39,928 bases of DNA, from positions 1 to 39,928 of the forward strand of contig JAOULO010000029.1 in the NCBI GenBank assembly GCA_029881995.1, written 5' to 3'. Origin of the DNA: Gammaproteobacteria bacterium (GTDB lineage: Bacteria > Pseudomonadota > Gammaproteobacteria > UBA6429 > Thiohalophilaceae). Below the pieces are notes generated by a model. It saw only the letters and a program-made list of their open reading frames with translations, ran no database searches and had not been told where the DNA came from. Positions 8,162-15,847 of the stretch are shown here, piece after piece. The position numbers and the translations under genes are program-made. Every line of letters starts with the position of its first letter. Positions within the stretch are counted from its first letter, which is position 1.

Positions 8162-8920
8162 TCAACCGACATAACGAACACCGATTCGATATCCATTACG
8201 CGCAGCATCACGATAATAACTGGCATGCTGAACCGTTCTGTTATCCTGGATACAGATTTCACCAATCCCCCGAGGTTGGTTCCAGGCTTGTTCCAGTACA
8301 ATTTTGTGTAATACCTGGGTCATATCTGTAGAACCAAAAATATTGTATAGCGTGCGAACCCCTTTCTCTGTTGCAGGATCGCATTGCTGTTCCTTGACCA
8401 GTTGCAGGTAGGCCACAATATTGGCCACAAACACCGTTGAAGCGGTTCGGGGTTCTTTCTGTTCATCGTCAAAAGGATTACGAGTAAACATAGAATAAGG
8501 CGTAGGCTGATTTGGACTACGATCGACATGAAAACTCAAGTGTGGGAAACGATTACGGTGCCCCATATCTCGCATATGGCTGGCAAGATAGGCATTCTGA
8601 ATCATTACCGGGCCAGCTCGATCAACCAGTTGCTTGATCGAAGGATTCAAGTTCATATCTGCATCATGCAGGTTTAGCTCTATTGACTCACTGAACTCAC
8701 AGATCAGTCCAAAGTGCTTAAAATTAAACGGTATTTCAACTTTCTGACTCAGACTCTGTAGATCGGTGCTTAAGATATCCTGGTAGTAGTTTGTGATATG
8801 CCCGGCATAATCCGGAATTGAAAAACGCAGACTAAAACTTTTTCCCTGATAGGAACCAATCACAGCACCATGTGGATTTTGTAATAACTGAGTTAATTCA
8901 TTGGTTAAATCGAGCGACAT
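8162..8920 (-). CDS. Putative TauD-like Fe(II)/2-oxoglutarate oxygenase-related protein
   Basis: 252 residues, soluble. It has an H131-x-D133 pair in HLSFHVDRS and a distal H232 in QDNRTVQHASYYRDAARNGYR, ending in RIGVRYV. The His-x-Asp ... His triad and the QDNR..QH..Y.RD ending resemble the TauD/gamma-butyrobetaine hydroxylase group, where these residues bind iron and a distal arginine holds 2-oxoglutarate. Overall similarity is otherwise low, so it could be a divergent or inactive relative. A GAGG ribosome-binding site lies about 12 nt before the ATG. It is not in an evident operon: it lies 154 bp from the mgtC-like gene and 150 bp from the FHA gene. Confidence 0.55.
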   Translation of the reverse strand: MSLDLTNELTQLLQNPHGAVIGSYQGKSFSLRFSIPDYAGHITNYYQDILSTDLQSLSQKVEIPFNFKHFGLICEFSESIELNLHDADMNLNPSIKQLVDRAGPVMIQNAYLASHMRDMGHRNRFPHLSFHVDRSPNQPTPYSMFTRNPFDDEQKEPRTASTVFVANIVAYLQLVKEQQCDPATEKGVRTLYNIFGSTDMTQVLHKIVLEQAWNQPRGIGEICIQDNRTVQHASYYRDAARNGYRIGVRYVG

Positions 8921-9070
8921 TACCAGGCTACCTCTTTCTCAAACCTGTATTTATATCGGCACCCGATAAGCCCGGCTAAACCTCTAGTGATTTAGGATTA
9001 ATTTATTGTTATTTGTTGAATTATTGGTATTAAGAGCAACAAATTAACAAAAATTTACTATTTCACCCGC

Positions 9071-9481
9071 TTACTTGGTCTTTTTCCTGGTAGTTTTTTT
9101 CTTCTTGGGTTTTGTGACAAAGACACCGGGGATCCAGGTCTTATGTAATTGTGCAGTTTCGGCAGGATCATCATTAGTGTCATCCAGAAAACGAAAATTA
9201 CTCATCCCGATTCGTATGACATCGCCATTGGACAGTTTATGCAAGTCAACTCGTGCGTCATTCACAAAAGTCCCATTGGTACTGGCCTGATCCTGAATGT
9301 AATAATCAAGGGAGGCTCGCTCATCAAGGGGCATAGCCTCTATTACCGCATGAGTTTTGCTCACCAGTTCATCATCGATACTAATCTCATTCTCAGTCGC
9401 CCGCCCTATCCTGAACTGGGGCTTATCAATTCTTAGTCTTATCCCTGCTGAACCATCTTTTATTTGAACCAATGTCGCCAT
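9071..9481 (-). CDS. FHA-domain protein with lysine-rich C-terminus
   Basis: 136 residues, nearly all a single forkhead-associated domain that reads phospho-threonine. The key residues are G26-R27 (RIGR), S41 and H44 (SKTH) and N69-G70 (STNGTF), so the binding site looks complete. The last dozen residues are basic (PKKKKTTRKKTK), recalling the adenylate kinase tail. A longer frame reaches 9574, but its extra 31 residues are hydrophobic and unlike any FHA start, so I use the ATG at 9481. It is the first of three FHA proteins in the window; a natural partner would be one of the two kinases encoded downstream. Confidence 0.9.
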   Translation of the reverse strand: MATLVQIKDGSAGIRLRIDKPQFRIGRATENEISIDDELVSKTHAVIEAMPLDERASLDYYIQDQASTNGTFVNDARVDLHKLSNGDVIRIGMSNFRFLDDTNDDPAETAQLHKTWIPGVFVTKPKKKKTTRKKTK

Positions 9482-9607
9482 ATTTAGTAACTGCCAATTA
9501 TTTATTTTTGTTATGTATAAATTATCAGAATATATCGTAATCCGACAAATTAGTATAAAAAAGCCGCCATACAATGATCGACAGCCGCCTCAGAGTCAAA
9601 ATAATTA

Positions 9608-9623
9608 TGTGATATTTATCACG
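9608..9623. promoter_or_regulatory. CRP/Vfr-type binding site
   Basis: TGTGA-N6-TCACG, one base short of the perfect CRP dyad (TGTGA-N6-TCACA). It lies in the 187-bp gap between the divergent FHA gene (start 9481) and the small gene starting at 9669, and is followed by a possible -10 (TACAAT, 9631-9636). It may regulate either gene. Confidence 0.55.
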
Positions 9624-9668
9624 CTTTTTGTACAATAGCACGTAGTGGTAGAAAATGAAGTATTCTTG

Positions 9669-9833
9669 ATGTCCCAAGTACAGGTCAAATATGCAGGTCC
9701 CAATCGCCGAAACCATGAGCGACGCTCACAGGCAGTCCGCCACCAACCCAATCGAAGACAGGAAAATGATCGACGTCGCTTTGGTGCAGGTAATACTGCC
9801 CAAGCCAATGCATCAATGACCCATGGTTCTTAA
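9669..9833 (+). CDS. Small arginine-rich protein
   Basis: 54 residues from the ATG at 9669 (a GTG at 9645 would add eight). Highly basic and polar, with repeated paired arginines spaced about 4-8 residues (PNRRNHERR, PNRRQENDRRRFG) and no hydrophobic core, so it is probably disordered. It sits directly downstream of a CRP-type site and ends 15 bp before the convergent gene at 9849. The RR-spaced motif is also seen in the membrane protein at 5462 and near the N-terminus of the response regulator at 14600. Function unknown; real-gene status rests on the upstream regulatory signal and biased composition. Confidence 0.5.
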   Translation: MSQVQVKYAGPNRRNHERRSQAVRHQPNRRQENDRRRFGAGNTAQANASMTHGS

Positions 9834-9848
9834 TACAGGGGAGGAAAA

Positions 9849-10094
9849 TTACCGTAAATAGGCACCGGGATTTCGGTTATAGCGGATATTCATCAGAACC
9901 TCATGCCCCATATCCTCTTCTGATGTACCGATGGTTGCGGCAATCCGAAGTGCGTCCATTTCCTTTTCATAAGTCGCAGTAAACACGACCTGCCCCTGAT
10001 ACAGGTGGGTGACACTGAAGTCATAGCCAAGCTTGCTAACTTCAATCACATGAAAAGGATTCAACTGTGCCTGTTGTGCTGCCATGCCTTCCAT
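9849..10094 (-). CDS. Small conserved-looking protein of unknown function
   Basis: 81 residues, acidic and soluble, with an alternating strand/helix pattern (HVIEVSKLGYDFSVTHLYQGQVVFTATYEKEMDALRIA). Two ATG codons lie within the first four residues; the first is used here. It lies 54 bp downstream of gshA on the same strand and may share its transcript. I do not recognise the family and cannot assign a role. Confidence 0.6.
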   Translation of the reverse strand: MEGMAAQQAQLNPFHVIEVSKLGYDFSVTHLYQGQVVFTATYEKEMDALRIAATIGTSEEDMGHEVLMNIRYNRNPGAYLR

Positions 10095-10148
10095 ATCGGC
10101 ATGGAATAACCCGCCTCAATTTAATAAATGTGGAATAGCCCGCACTTT

Positions 10149-11723
10149 TTAGCTTTGAGCAAAGTATTTTGCCAAGTAGTTGGCAAAATCCTGATCATTA
10201 TTTGTCTCTAAATCTGCCTGATTTTTATGTGAATCGGTTGCCCATTTTTCAAACTGTTTTATACGTTCTACATCCAGCTTGTGTTGTTTAAAATATTCCT
10301 GGTGTTGAAGGGACATGCGCATTGCAAAATCATAAAAACCCTCGTTATTGTTGCGCATGGCATTCAGCATCCTGGCCGATGGTGTTGCATCAGAATCCCT
10401 TATCCTCTCAGCTAGTTTGTCCAATGCCTTTTGGTAAGGCGCACCTACTTTACCGATATCTAAAATTTCAGCAATAACCTGCATTTTCTCAAATAGTTCC
10501 TTAGCCCAGGTTTTCAGACAGTGCGACTGCCCCCGGTCGCTCAACTGACATGCTTTATCTCGGCCTCGATGTGCTGTGAGTAATTCATTCTGGTCAATGG
10601 CTAATTTTTCATCTGATGAGAACCTCGGGCTTTCCTGCAGCAGACAGAACAACATAAATATTTCCAGAAAATAGGCCTGTGTTTCATTAATTCCCAGTGG
10701 GTCAAAGGCATTCACATCAAGGGAACGGAGTTCGACATACCTGACACCGCGCTTTTTTAAGGCCAGGACAGGTTTCTCGTTGCCATTTAGTAACTGTTTA
10801 GGTCTGACGGTACTGTAGTATTCGTTTTCAATCTGGAGAATATTGGTGTTTAACTGTTGATACTTCCCATCCACACACACACCGAATTTTTCGTACCCTT
10901 TATAGGGTGTGCTGATAGCTTCACTGAGACTCGTGACATAGTCCAGGATCGAATCATAATTGGCATGAACACCGGTCGCTTTTTCCTTATTATTTTGATA
11001 ACCAATATCACCCATCCGCAATGAAGTCGCAAAAGGCTCATAGAAAGTCGAGGGATTAAACTCATCCAGTTCGGTTTTCTGGCCTGCCAGAAAGGATTTG
11101 CAAATAGCAGGAGAGGCACCAAACAAATACGGTACCAGCCAACCATAACGCAGCAGGTTTCGAATCAAATCGAAATACTTTTCTGAGATAAAATCCTGCA
11201 GCTCTAAGGAACTTTGTTCCAACTCACGGTAGACTGGCCAAAATGACTCAGGTAAAGAATAGTTGTAATGCACCCCGGCAATAACCTGCATTGTTCGCCC
11301 ATAGCGATGCCCCAGCCCACGTCGATAAACCGTTTTCATTAAACCCGGATTGGAAGTTCCATACTTAGCAATGGGGATACTCGTTTCACCTGCCACCACA
11401 CAGGGCATGCTGGTTGCCCAGAGAATTTCATCTCCCAGGTGCTGGTAGACAAAGGCCTGGGTGTCACGAAGGAATTCCAAAGCACTGGTCACATTGTCAA
11501 ACGGAGGTGTAATTAGCTCCGTCAGGGCTTCTGAGTAATCTGTGGTGATATAGGGATGGGTTAGCGATGCGCCAAGAACATCTGGATGGGGTGTCTGGGC
11601 AATTTTGCCATCCTGCCCTACCCGCAAGGTTTCTTTCTCCAGCCCAATAAGCCCATTTTGTAACAAAACCTGCTGGTTTGTGCTGACTAGTTGGGCAATA
11701 CGGTTCTCAAATTGCTGATACAA
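10149..11723 (-). CDS. gshA: Glutamate-cysteine ligase GshA
   Basis: Joins L-glutamate and L-cysteine using ATP, the first and rate-limiting step of glutathione synthesis. 524 residues, close to E. coli GshA, and of the same proteobacterial type: GLEKETLRV near the start, HPYITTDYSEALTELITPP, the MPC segment, YGRTMQVIAGVHYNYS, and VRYVELRSLDVNAFDP. The only sensible start is TTG at 11723; the next in-frame Met would remove conserved sequence. gshB is not in the window. Upstream, 126 bp separate it from the FHA gene at 11850. Confidence 0.96.
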   Translation of the reverse strand: MYQQFENRIAQLVSTNQQVLLQNGLIGLEKETLRVGQDGKIAQTPHPDVLGASLTHPYITTDYSEALTELITPPFDNVTSALEFLRDTQAFVYQHLGDEILWATSMPCVVAGETSIPIAKYGTSNPGLMKTVYRRGLGHRYGRTMQVIAGVHYNYSLPESFWPVYRELEQSSLELQDFISEKYFDLIRNLLRYGWLVPYLFGASPAICKSFLAGQKTELDEFNPSTFYEPFATSLRMGDIGYQNNKEKATGVHANYDSILDYVTSLSEAISTPYKGYEKFGVCVDGKYQQLNTNILQIENEYYSTVRPKQLLNGNEKPVLALKKRGVRYVELRSLDVNAFDPLGINETQAYFLEIFMLFCLLQESPRFSSDEKLAIDQNELLTAHRGRDKACQLSDRGQSHCLKTWAKELFEKMQVIAEILDIGKVGAPYQKALDKLAERIRDSDATPSARMLNAMRNNNEGFYDFAMRMSLQHQEYFKQHKLDVERIKQFEKWATDSHKNQADLETNNDQDFANYLAKYFAQS

Positions 11724-11849
11724 ATACCTAAACCTTGCAAATAAAGATGGATCTCAGTCTGAATACAGGAAGGGAAAGCAATAAAGGCGGGGATTATACC
11801 CCAAGGTATTCAGCGTACAATCAGAAAACCGTGTTTATACAGTATTTGG

Positions 11850-12359
11850 CTAATAAATGTTCAATCGGCGACTGAATTTGTGTCTGCCTGACTCTGAGGC
11901 AAATATGGTGCTATCGAGATCATCTTCATCTTCAGCATGCTTAAATTCCCGAGTAATCTCTTCCACTACCTCAGCAAGCGATTCTTCGGCATTCTTTGTC
12001 TTTTCCGCTGTGATCACAGTTGCCTGTTCCGCCGAAACATACTCTCGTACACCTTCGATTAGGACAACAAATTTACTCTTACCGACCATCACGGTGTCAT
12101 TATGAGAGAGTTTTACATGCTGAATTGGACTTTGGTTATGGAAGGTATGGTTTGTACTTTCCAGGTCACGAACATAGTATTCCAGTTCTGAGGTATCCTG
12201 ATTGAACACCACTTCAATCTGGGCATGAGACTTACTGGCATAGGCATCATCAACTGCAATATCATTCAAATTCTCGGACCGCCCTATTCGAACAACCGTT
12301 TTATCTAGTGGCCATTTAATCCCCGGCACTCCGTTAGCGTATTGTATTAACTCAGCCAT
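11850..12359 (-). CDS. FHA-domain protein with acidic tail
   Basis: 169 residues. The FHA domain covers roughly 1-110 with G26-R27, S42-K-S-H45 and N70, but the conserved glycine after that Asn is replaced by His (STNHTF), so phospho-peptide affinity may be altered. The C-terminal ~60 residues are acidic and probably flexible (EEVVEEITREFKHAEDEDDLDSTIF), with possible phospho-acceptor Thr/Ser residues, ending in a basic patch. The N-terminus (MAELIQYANGVPGIKWPLDK) matches the style of the FHA protein at 9071 (MATLVQIKDGSAGIRLRIDK), so the two look like paralogues. Confidence 0.9.
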   Translation of the reverse strand: MAELIQYANGVPGIKWPLDKTVVRIGRSENLNDIAVDDAYASKSHAQIEVVFNQDTSELEYYVRDLESTNHTFHNQSPIQHVKLSHNDTVMVGKSKFVVLIEGVREYVSAEQATVITAEKTKNAEESLAEVVEEITREFKHAEDEDDLDSTIFASESGRHKFSRRLNIY

Positions 12360-12593
12360 CCCAACCTGCCCTGTTTATTGATATTAATTTGAAGCAAACT
12401 AAATTTATAATTGTCGTGAACCAGTGATCATAAACCGATCAAATGGTACTTTGTCAATAGGGTTATACATTAAATACCGCAGCAAAAATAAGACAACTTA
12501 ATTCCCATAATATATATGTTGTAAATAAGCTAAACTCAGCCCATGAATCTTATAATTTGTATGCTGACTGAAACCATGGCTAGATAGCTCTGT

Positions 12594-13637
12594 ATGAAAA
12601 TAATCAGCTTCCTTCTCACTACTCTGACCCTTGTCTCGCTAATACCGATGCCATGTCTGGCTGAAGAACCCGAATCCTATCTCACCCCACATGAAGAACC
12701 TGAAAATTATGATCTTGAGGAAGTTCTCATACCCTATGAGTCCGATTTTTTCAGTTTTCTTGATGCTCCCCACGAACTTATTTCTGGTGGTGTTGAATCC
12801 ATGGCTCAGGAAATGGATCTGTTTTTTGCCGATGAAAAAATCTATTCTGAAACAACCAATAGCTATGCCCGATTATCAAGTCAGATAAATTTTAGTCATG
12901 GAGGAGAAACCAGTACCACGGAAGATATCAAATTAAAAGTTGATCTCAAGAAAACCAAAAAAAAGCTAAAACTGTTACTGGAAAGTGACACAGATAGAGA
13001 TTTACAAACCGGTACCGATCAAAGTACCGCTCCAGGTCAGGCACAGGAAGAAGTCAGCTTTTTTGCTGCATTGCAGAAAGAAGTCTCAAGAAAAAGAAAA
13101 TGGAGTACCAAGGCCTCTCTAGGTATTAAACTAAAAGTGCCTCTCGACCCCTTTCTCCTACTTCGAGCTAATAAAAACTCAAAATATGGAGATTGGAAAA
13201 TGCGTTTTTCTGAAACCATATTCTGGTTCAATTCCAGGGGAGGTGGTGCATCGAGCCTGCTTGAGTTTGACTATGCTCTGACGGAAAAACTGCTATTTCG
13301 ATCAACCACTTCAGAGTTATGGACTGATTTTCTTGATTATCACGAAGCCAGCCAATCATTCTCTTTATTTCAGGAACTAAGTGATCGACGGGCTGTCTCC
13401 TATTCCATAGGAACAACAGGTATTAGTGAACCGGTCTGGCACAATACAGCTCATTATATTTCTCTGAATTATCGGCAACGGATTCATCGTGACTGGTTAT
13501 ATTTAGATCTTAATCCGATTATTACATATGCAAGGGATAATGATTATAAAGATCAGCGCTCTATTACTCTGAGGCTTGAGATGGTCTTTGGTAATAAATA
13601 TGTCTATCGGCCAAGAACTGAAGAGGATGATTATTGA
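12594..13637 (+). CDS. Secreted probable outer-membrane beta-barrel protein
   Basis: 347 residues with a clear Sec signal peptide (cleavage after CLA, near residue 23). An acidic, Pro-rich segment follows, then a region rich in alternating hydrophobic/polar strands with many aromatic residues (LEFDYALTEKLLFRSTTSELW, WLYLDLNPIITYARDN, ITLRLEMVFGNKY) typical of small outer-membrane barrels. It does not end in a C-terminal Phe, but the penultimate strand is barrel-like. I do not recognise the family. It is a single gene, followed by a hairpin terminator that serves the opposite strand. Confidence 0.75.
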   Translation: MKIISFLLTTLTLVSLIPMPCLAEEPESYLTPHEEPENYDLEEVLIPYESDFFSFLDAPHELISGGVESMAQEMDLFFADEKIYSETTNSYARLSSQINFSHGGETSTTEDIKLKVDLKKTKKKLKLLLESDTDRDLQTGTDQSTAPGQAQEEVSFFAALQKEVSRKRKWSTKASLGIKLKVPLDPFLLLRANKNSKYGDWKMRFSETIFWFNSRGGGASSLLEFDYALTEKLLFRSTTSELWTDFLDYHEASQSFSLFQELSDRRAVSYSIGTTGISEPVWHNTAHYISLNYRQRIHRDWLYLDLNPIITYARDNDYKDQRSITLRLEMVFGNKYVYRPRTEEDDY

Positions 13638-13678
13638 TTACAATTATTTCTAACTATATCTCTTTACCAAATTTTCAT

Positions 13679-13714
13679 AAAAACCTGGCCAACTGATATT
13701 TTCAGTTGGCCAGG
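13679..13714 (-). terminator. Rho-independent terminator for the dienelactone hydrolase gene
   Basis: Perfect 13-bp arms (13684-13696 and 13702-13714) around a 5-nt loop. On the minus strand the stem is followed by five T residues. It lies 22 bp past the stop of the gene at 13736. The plus strand lacks a T-run, but the long stem may also slow transcripts from 12594. Confidence 0.9.
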
Positions 13715-13735
13715 ATATAACTTCGACTTAATTGA

Positions 13736-14518
13736 TTAAAAAACCTGCTTGAATAAGTCCTGCATGGCTTGCCAGGATTTTTCATCTGATTCTTTATCAT
13801 AGGCAAGCGGTATCCCAAATTTCTTTCCATAAGCATCCGCACCAGGGTTGGTAAACGAATGTTTGGCACCAGGGTAGTTTATGAATTGATAATCAACCCC
13901 TGCAGCTTCCATTTCTTTTTTAAATCCTGCAATTTGGTTCGGCTTTACAAAAGGATCCGCAGCTCCATTTAACACCAGTACTTTTGCCTTAAGCTTGCCT
14001 TTTTTAGCTGGCTTGGATGTACCCAGACTGCCATGAAAACTGGCAACGGCTTTTAAGTCGACTCCCAGTCTGGCCATTTCAAGTACTATCCCTCCGCCAA
14101 AGCAATAACCAATTGCCGCAATTTTATCCTGCTGGGTGTTCGTATGGGATTGTAGTTGTTTCATGGCCGCAAGAAATCGCTTTTTAGCCAGGGGCATATT
14201 TTTCTTGACAGCCCCAGAAAAGCTTCCGGCTTCTTTAGGGTGTGATGCCTGCTTACCATTACCATACATATCCAGTGCGAACGCGGTATAACCCAGTTTG
14301 GCAAGCATATCTGCCCGTTTGCGGGCATATTTATCGTGACCCCACCATTCATGAACGATCAGTATACCCGGCCGCTTACCTTTAATACTGTCATCATAGG
14401 CGATGTACCCTTTCATGCTTGTACCGGCAGCAGAGTAATTCACATTCTTCCCTACCACCTTCGCCTGGATCACAGGGGACATAATAATTAAGCAACAAAT
14501 TAAAGCGAGTCTGTGCAT
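13736..14518 (-). CDS. Exported dienelactone hydrolase family protein
   Basis: 260 residues: signal peptide (about 1-19, SPVIQA|K) then an alpha/beta hydrolase of the dienelactone hydrolase type. Catalytic triad visible: nucleophile C139 in GYCFGGG, D188 in NGAADPF and H220 in GAKHSF; a conserved EWWG oxyanion-side motif lies near residue 57. Classical family members open dienelactones in chloroaromatic degradation, but such periplasmic forms are widespread and their substrate is usually unknown. No aromatic-degradation genes surround it. It is a single gene bounded by two terminators. Confidence 0.92.
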   Translation of the reverse strand: MHRLALICCLIIMSPVIQAKVVGKNVNYSAAGTSMKGYIAYDDSIKGKRPGILIVHEWWGHDKYARKRADMLAKLGYTAFALDMYGNGKQASHPKEAGSFSGAVKKNMPLAKKRFLAAMKQLQSHTNTQQDKIAAIGYCFGGGIVLEMARLGVDLKAVASFHGSLGTSKPAKKGKLKAKVLVLNGAADPFVKPNQIAGFKKEMEAAGVDYQFINYPGAKHSFTNPGADAYGKKFGIPLAYDKESDEKSWQAMQDLFKQVF

Positions 14519-14540
14519 TTTTGCCTCCAGTATTGTTATT

Positions 14541-14570
14541 AAAATAAAAAGCCCGTCTATTGACGGGCTT
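14541..14570 (-). terminator. Rho-independent terminator for the response regulator gene
   Basis: AAGCCCGTC and GACGGGCTT (14549-14570) around a TATT loop, followed on the minus strand by TTTTTATTTT. It lies 29 bp past the stop of the gene at 14600 and isolates it from the hydrolase gene. Confidence 0.92.
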
Positions 14571-14599
14571 ACGATATAACATTGTCAGCAAATTTGGTA

Positions 14600-15073
14600 T
14601 CAGGCCTGAACCATTTCATCCAGGTTCAATATGTCTTCAAGACAGGGAAAGAGTTTACCTCTCTGAATGGGCTTGGGTAGAAACCCTTTTGCACCTAAAC
14701 GTTTACACCAGGCTTTTTCTGATGGCTGCTCCGAGGCACTGATGATAACCACGGGTATATGAGCAGTAGCAGGGTCTTTGTGTAAAATTCTGGTAGCCTG
14801 AAAACCGGTCATGCCAGGCATGATGACATCCATCAGTACGACATCAGGTTTCTGTTGACGAGCCAACTCGATGGCCTGTTCTCCCCCCGTCGCGGTTAAA
14901 GTATTGTATCCCGCCTGCTCTAATACCATTTTCAAGGCATGCACGACGGTCTTAGAGTCATCAACGATTAATACCGTATACTCTCCTGACAACTTAACCC
15001 GTGGATGTTTTCTTCTATCTGTCGTCTGTGCAGCTGGCCGTGAAAACAGATTTTTTAAGCTAAACCCTTCCAT
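14600..15073 (-). CDS. Single-domain response regulator (PilH/CheY-like)
   Basis: 157 residues. A ~30-residue basic N-terminal leader containing DRRKHPRVKLSG precedes a complete receiver domain: D38/D39 acid pocket, phospho-acceptor D82 in MDVIMPG, S112 in ISAS and K134 in LPKP. There is no output domain, so it would act by protein contact, as PilH- or CheY-type regulators do. No histidine kinase is adjacent. The leader resembles the RRxxxR start of PilZ domains, but the rest of a PilZ domain is absent. AGGGA/GAGGA ribosome-binding sites precede the ATG, and a strong terminator follows. Confidence 0.93.
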   Translation of the reverse strand: MEGFSLKNLFSRPAAQTTDRRKHPRVKLSGEYTVLIVDDSKTVVHALKMVLEQAGYNTLTATGGEQAIELARQQKPDVVLMDVIMPGMTGFQATRILHKDPATAHIPVVIISASEQPSEKAWCKRLGAKGFLPKPIQRGKLFPCLEDILNLDEMVQA

Positions 15074-15250
15074 TTATCCCTTTTTCCTCAACATTTACCT
15101 GACAATTTAACCAATTCCGTATGGTGTCGCAACAATGGCTTCACTGGAATGAGAAACTTATAATTGGTCAAATATTATACATCTGTAAAAATCGCCATTT
15201 TTCAATCATTAAGCATGTGCAATAGAAAATCCGCAATTACAATTGCCTAA

Positions 15251-15463
15251 CTAACCCCTGAATTTCACAACGCTTGACCGCCGTAGAAACAGCGCAAATT
15301 GCCTCCTGGCCTCTGTCAGATTATCAAATGGCCCAAACTCATGCCCTTCCTGACCCAGAAAATACCATTGCCTTTTTCTCATAAACACACGCCCTGTGGG
15401 CAAGTTGGAGCCCACATATCCCCCCATTTCGGGGTGTCCGCTCTGTCGTCCCGGCTTCTCCAT
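15251..15463 (-). CDS. Small protein, second of a tandem WY/GPF-motif pair
   Basis: 70 residues. The core QWYFLGQEGHEFGPFDNLTEA matches the core of the protein encoded just upstream (GWYVLTREGTSGPYLTKELA). Including GRVFMRKRQWYF in the comparison with DRFFHVMGQGWYV supports the longer start at 15463 over the internal ATG at 15382. From memory this pattern is that of small gammaproteobacterial proteins annotated DUF6316, function unknown. Ten base pairs separate it from the preceding gene, so the two are probably cotranscribed. No ribosome-binding site is visible, consistent with coupling. Confidence 0.6.
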   Translation of the reverse strand: MEKPGRQSGHPEMGGYVGSNLPTGRVFMRKRQWYFLGQEGHEFGPFDNLTEARRQFALFLRRSSVVKFRG

Positions 15464-15473
15464 TTACTATCAA

Positions 15474-15713
15474 CTAAACCGGGTTATAACGCCAGGATTC
15501 TTTCTTTTCCTCTGGCACCATACTCTTGACCAGTTCTAGAATAAATTCACGAGCCAATTCTTTGGTCAGATATGGCCCACTGGTACCTTCTCGTGTGAGT
15601 ACGTACCAGCCCTGTCCCATTACATGGAAAAACCTGTCCGTATTCATTCGGTATTCCTTACCCGCTCTCGCTTTGGATGATTGTTTGTCCTGTTCAAAAT
15701 CTACCATAACCAT
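15474..15713 (-). CDS. Small protein, first of a tandem WY/GPF-motif pair
   Basis: 79 residues. The core YRMNTDRFFHVMGQGWYVLTREG...GPY looks like the DUF6316-type pattern (from memory). The first 20 residues are polar and may not all be translated: an internal ATG lies at residue 23, immediately before TDRFF. It is paralogous to the downstream gene at 15251. No catalytic residues or membrane segment are visible. It lies 134 bp downstream of the acyltransferase gene on the same strand. Confidence 0.65.
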   Translation of the reverse strand: MVMVDFEQDKQSSKARAGKEYRMNTDRFFHVMGQGWYVLTREGTSGPYLTKELAREFILELVKSMVPEEKKESWRYNPV

Positions 15714-15847
15714 GCCCTTACTCTTGGTGAATACTACCTGTTAGATATGGTAATAAATTGGCATTGAAGATCATGTCGGGTAAGGCTGATCCTGTTGTAG
15801 GACGTTGCTGACAGTAATTCGGAAGGTAGAGGTAACTACCGCTTTGC

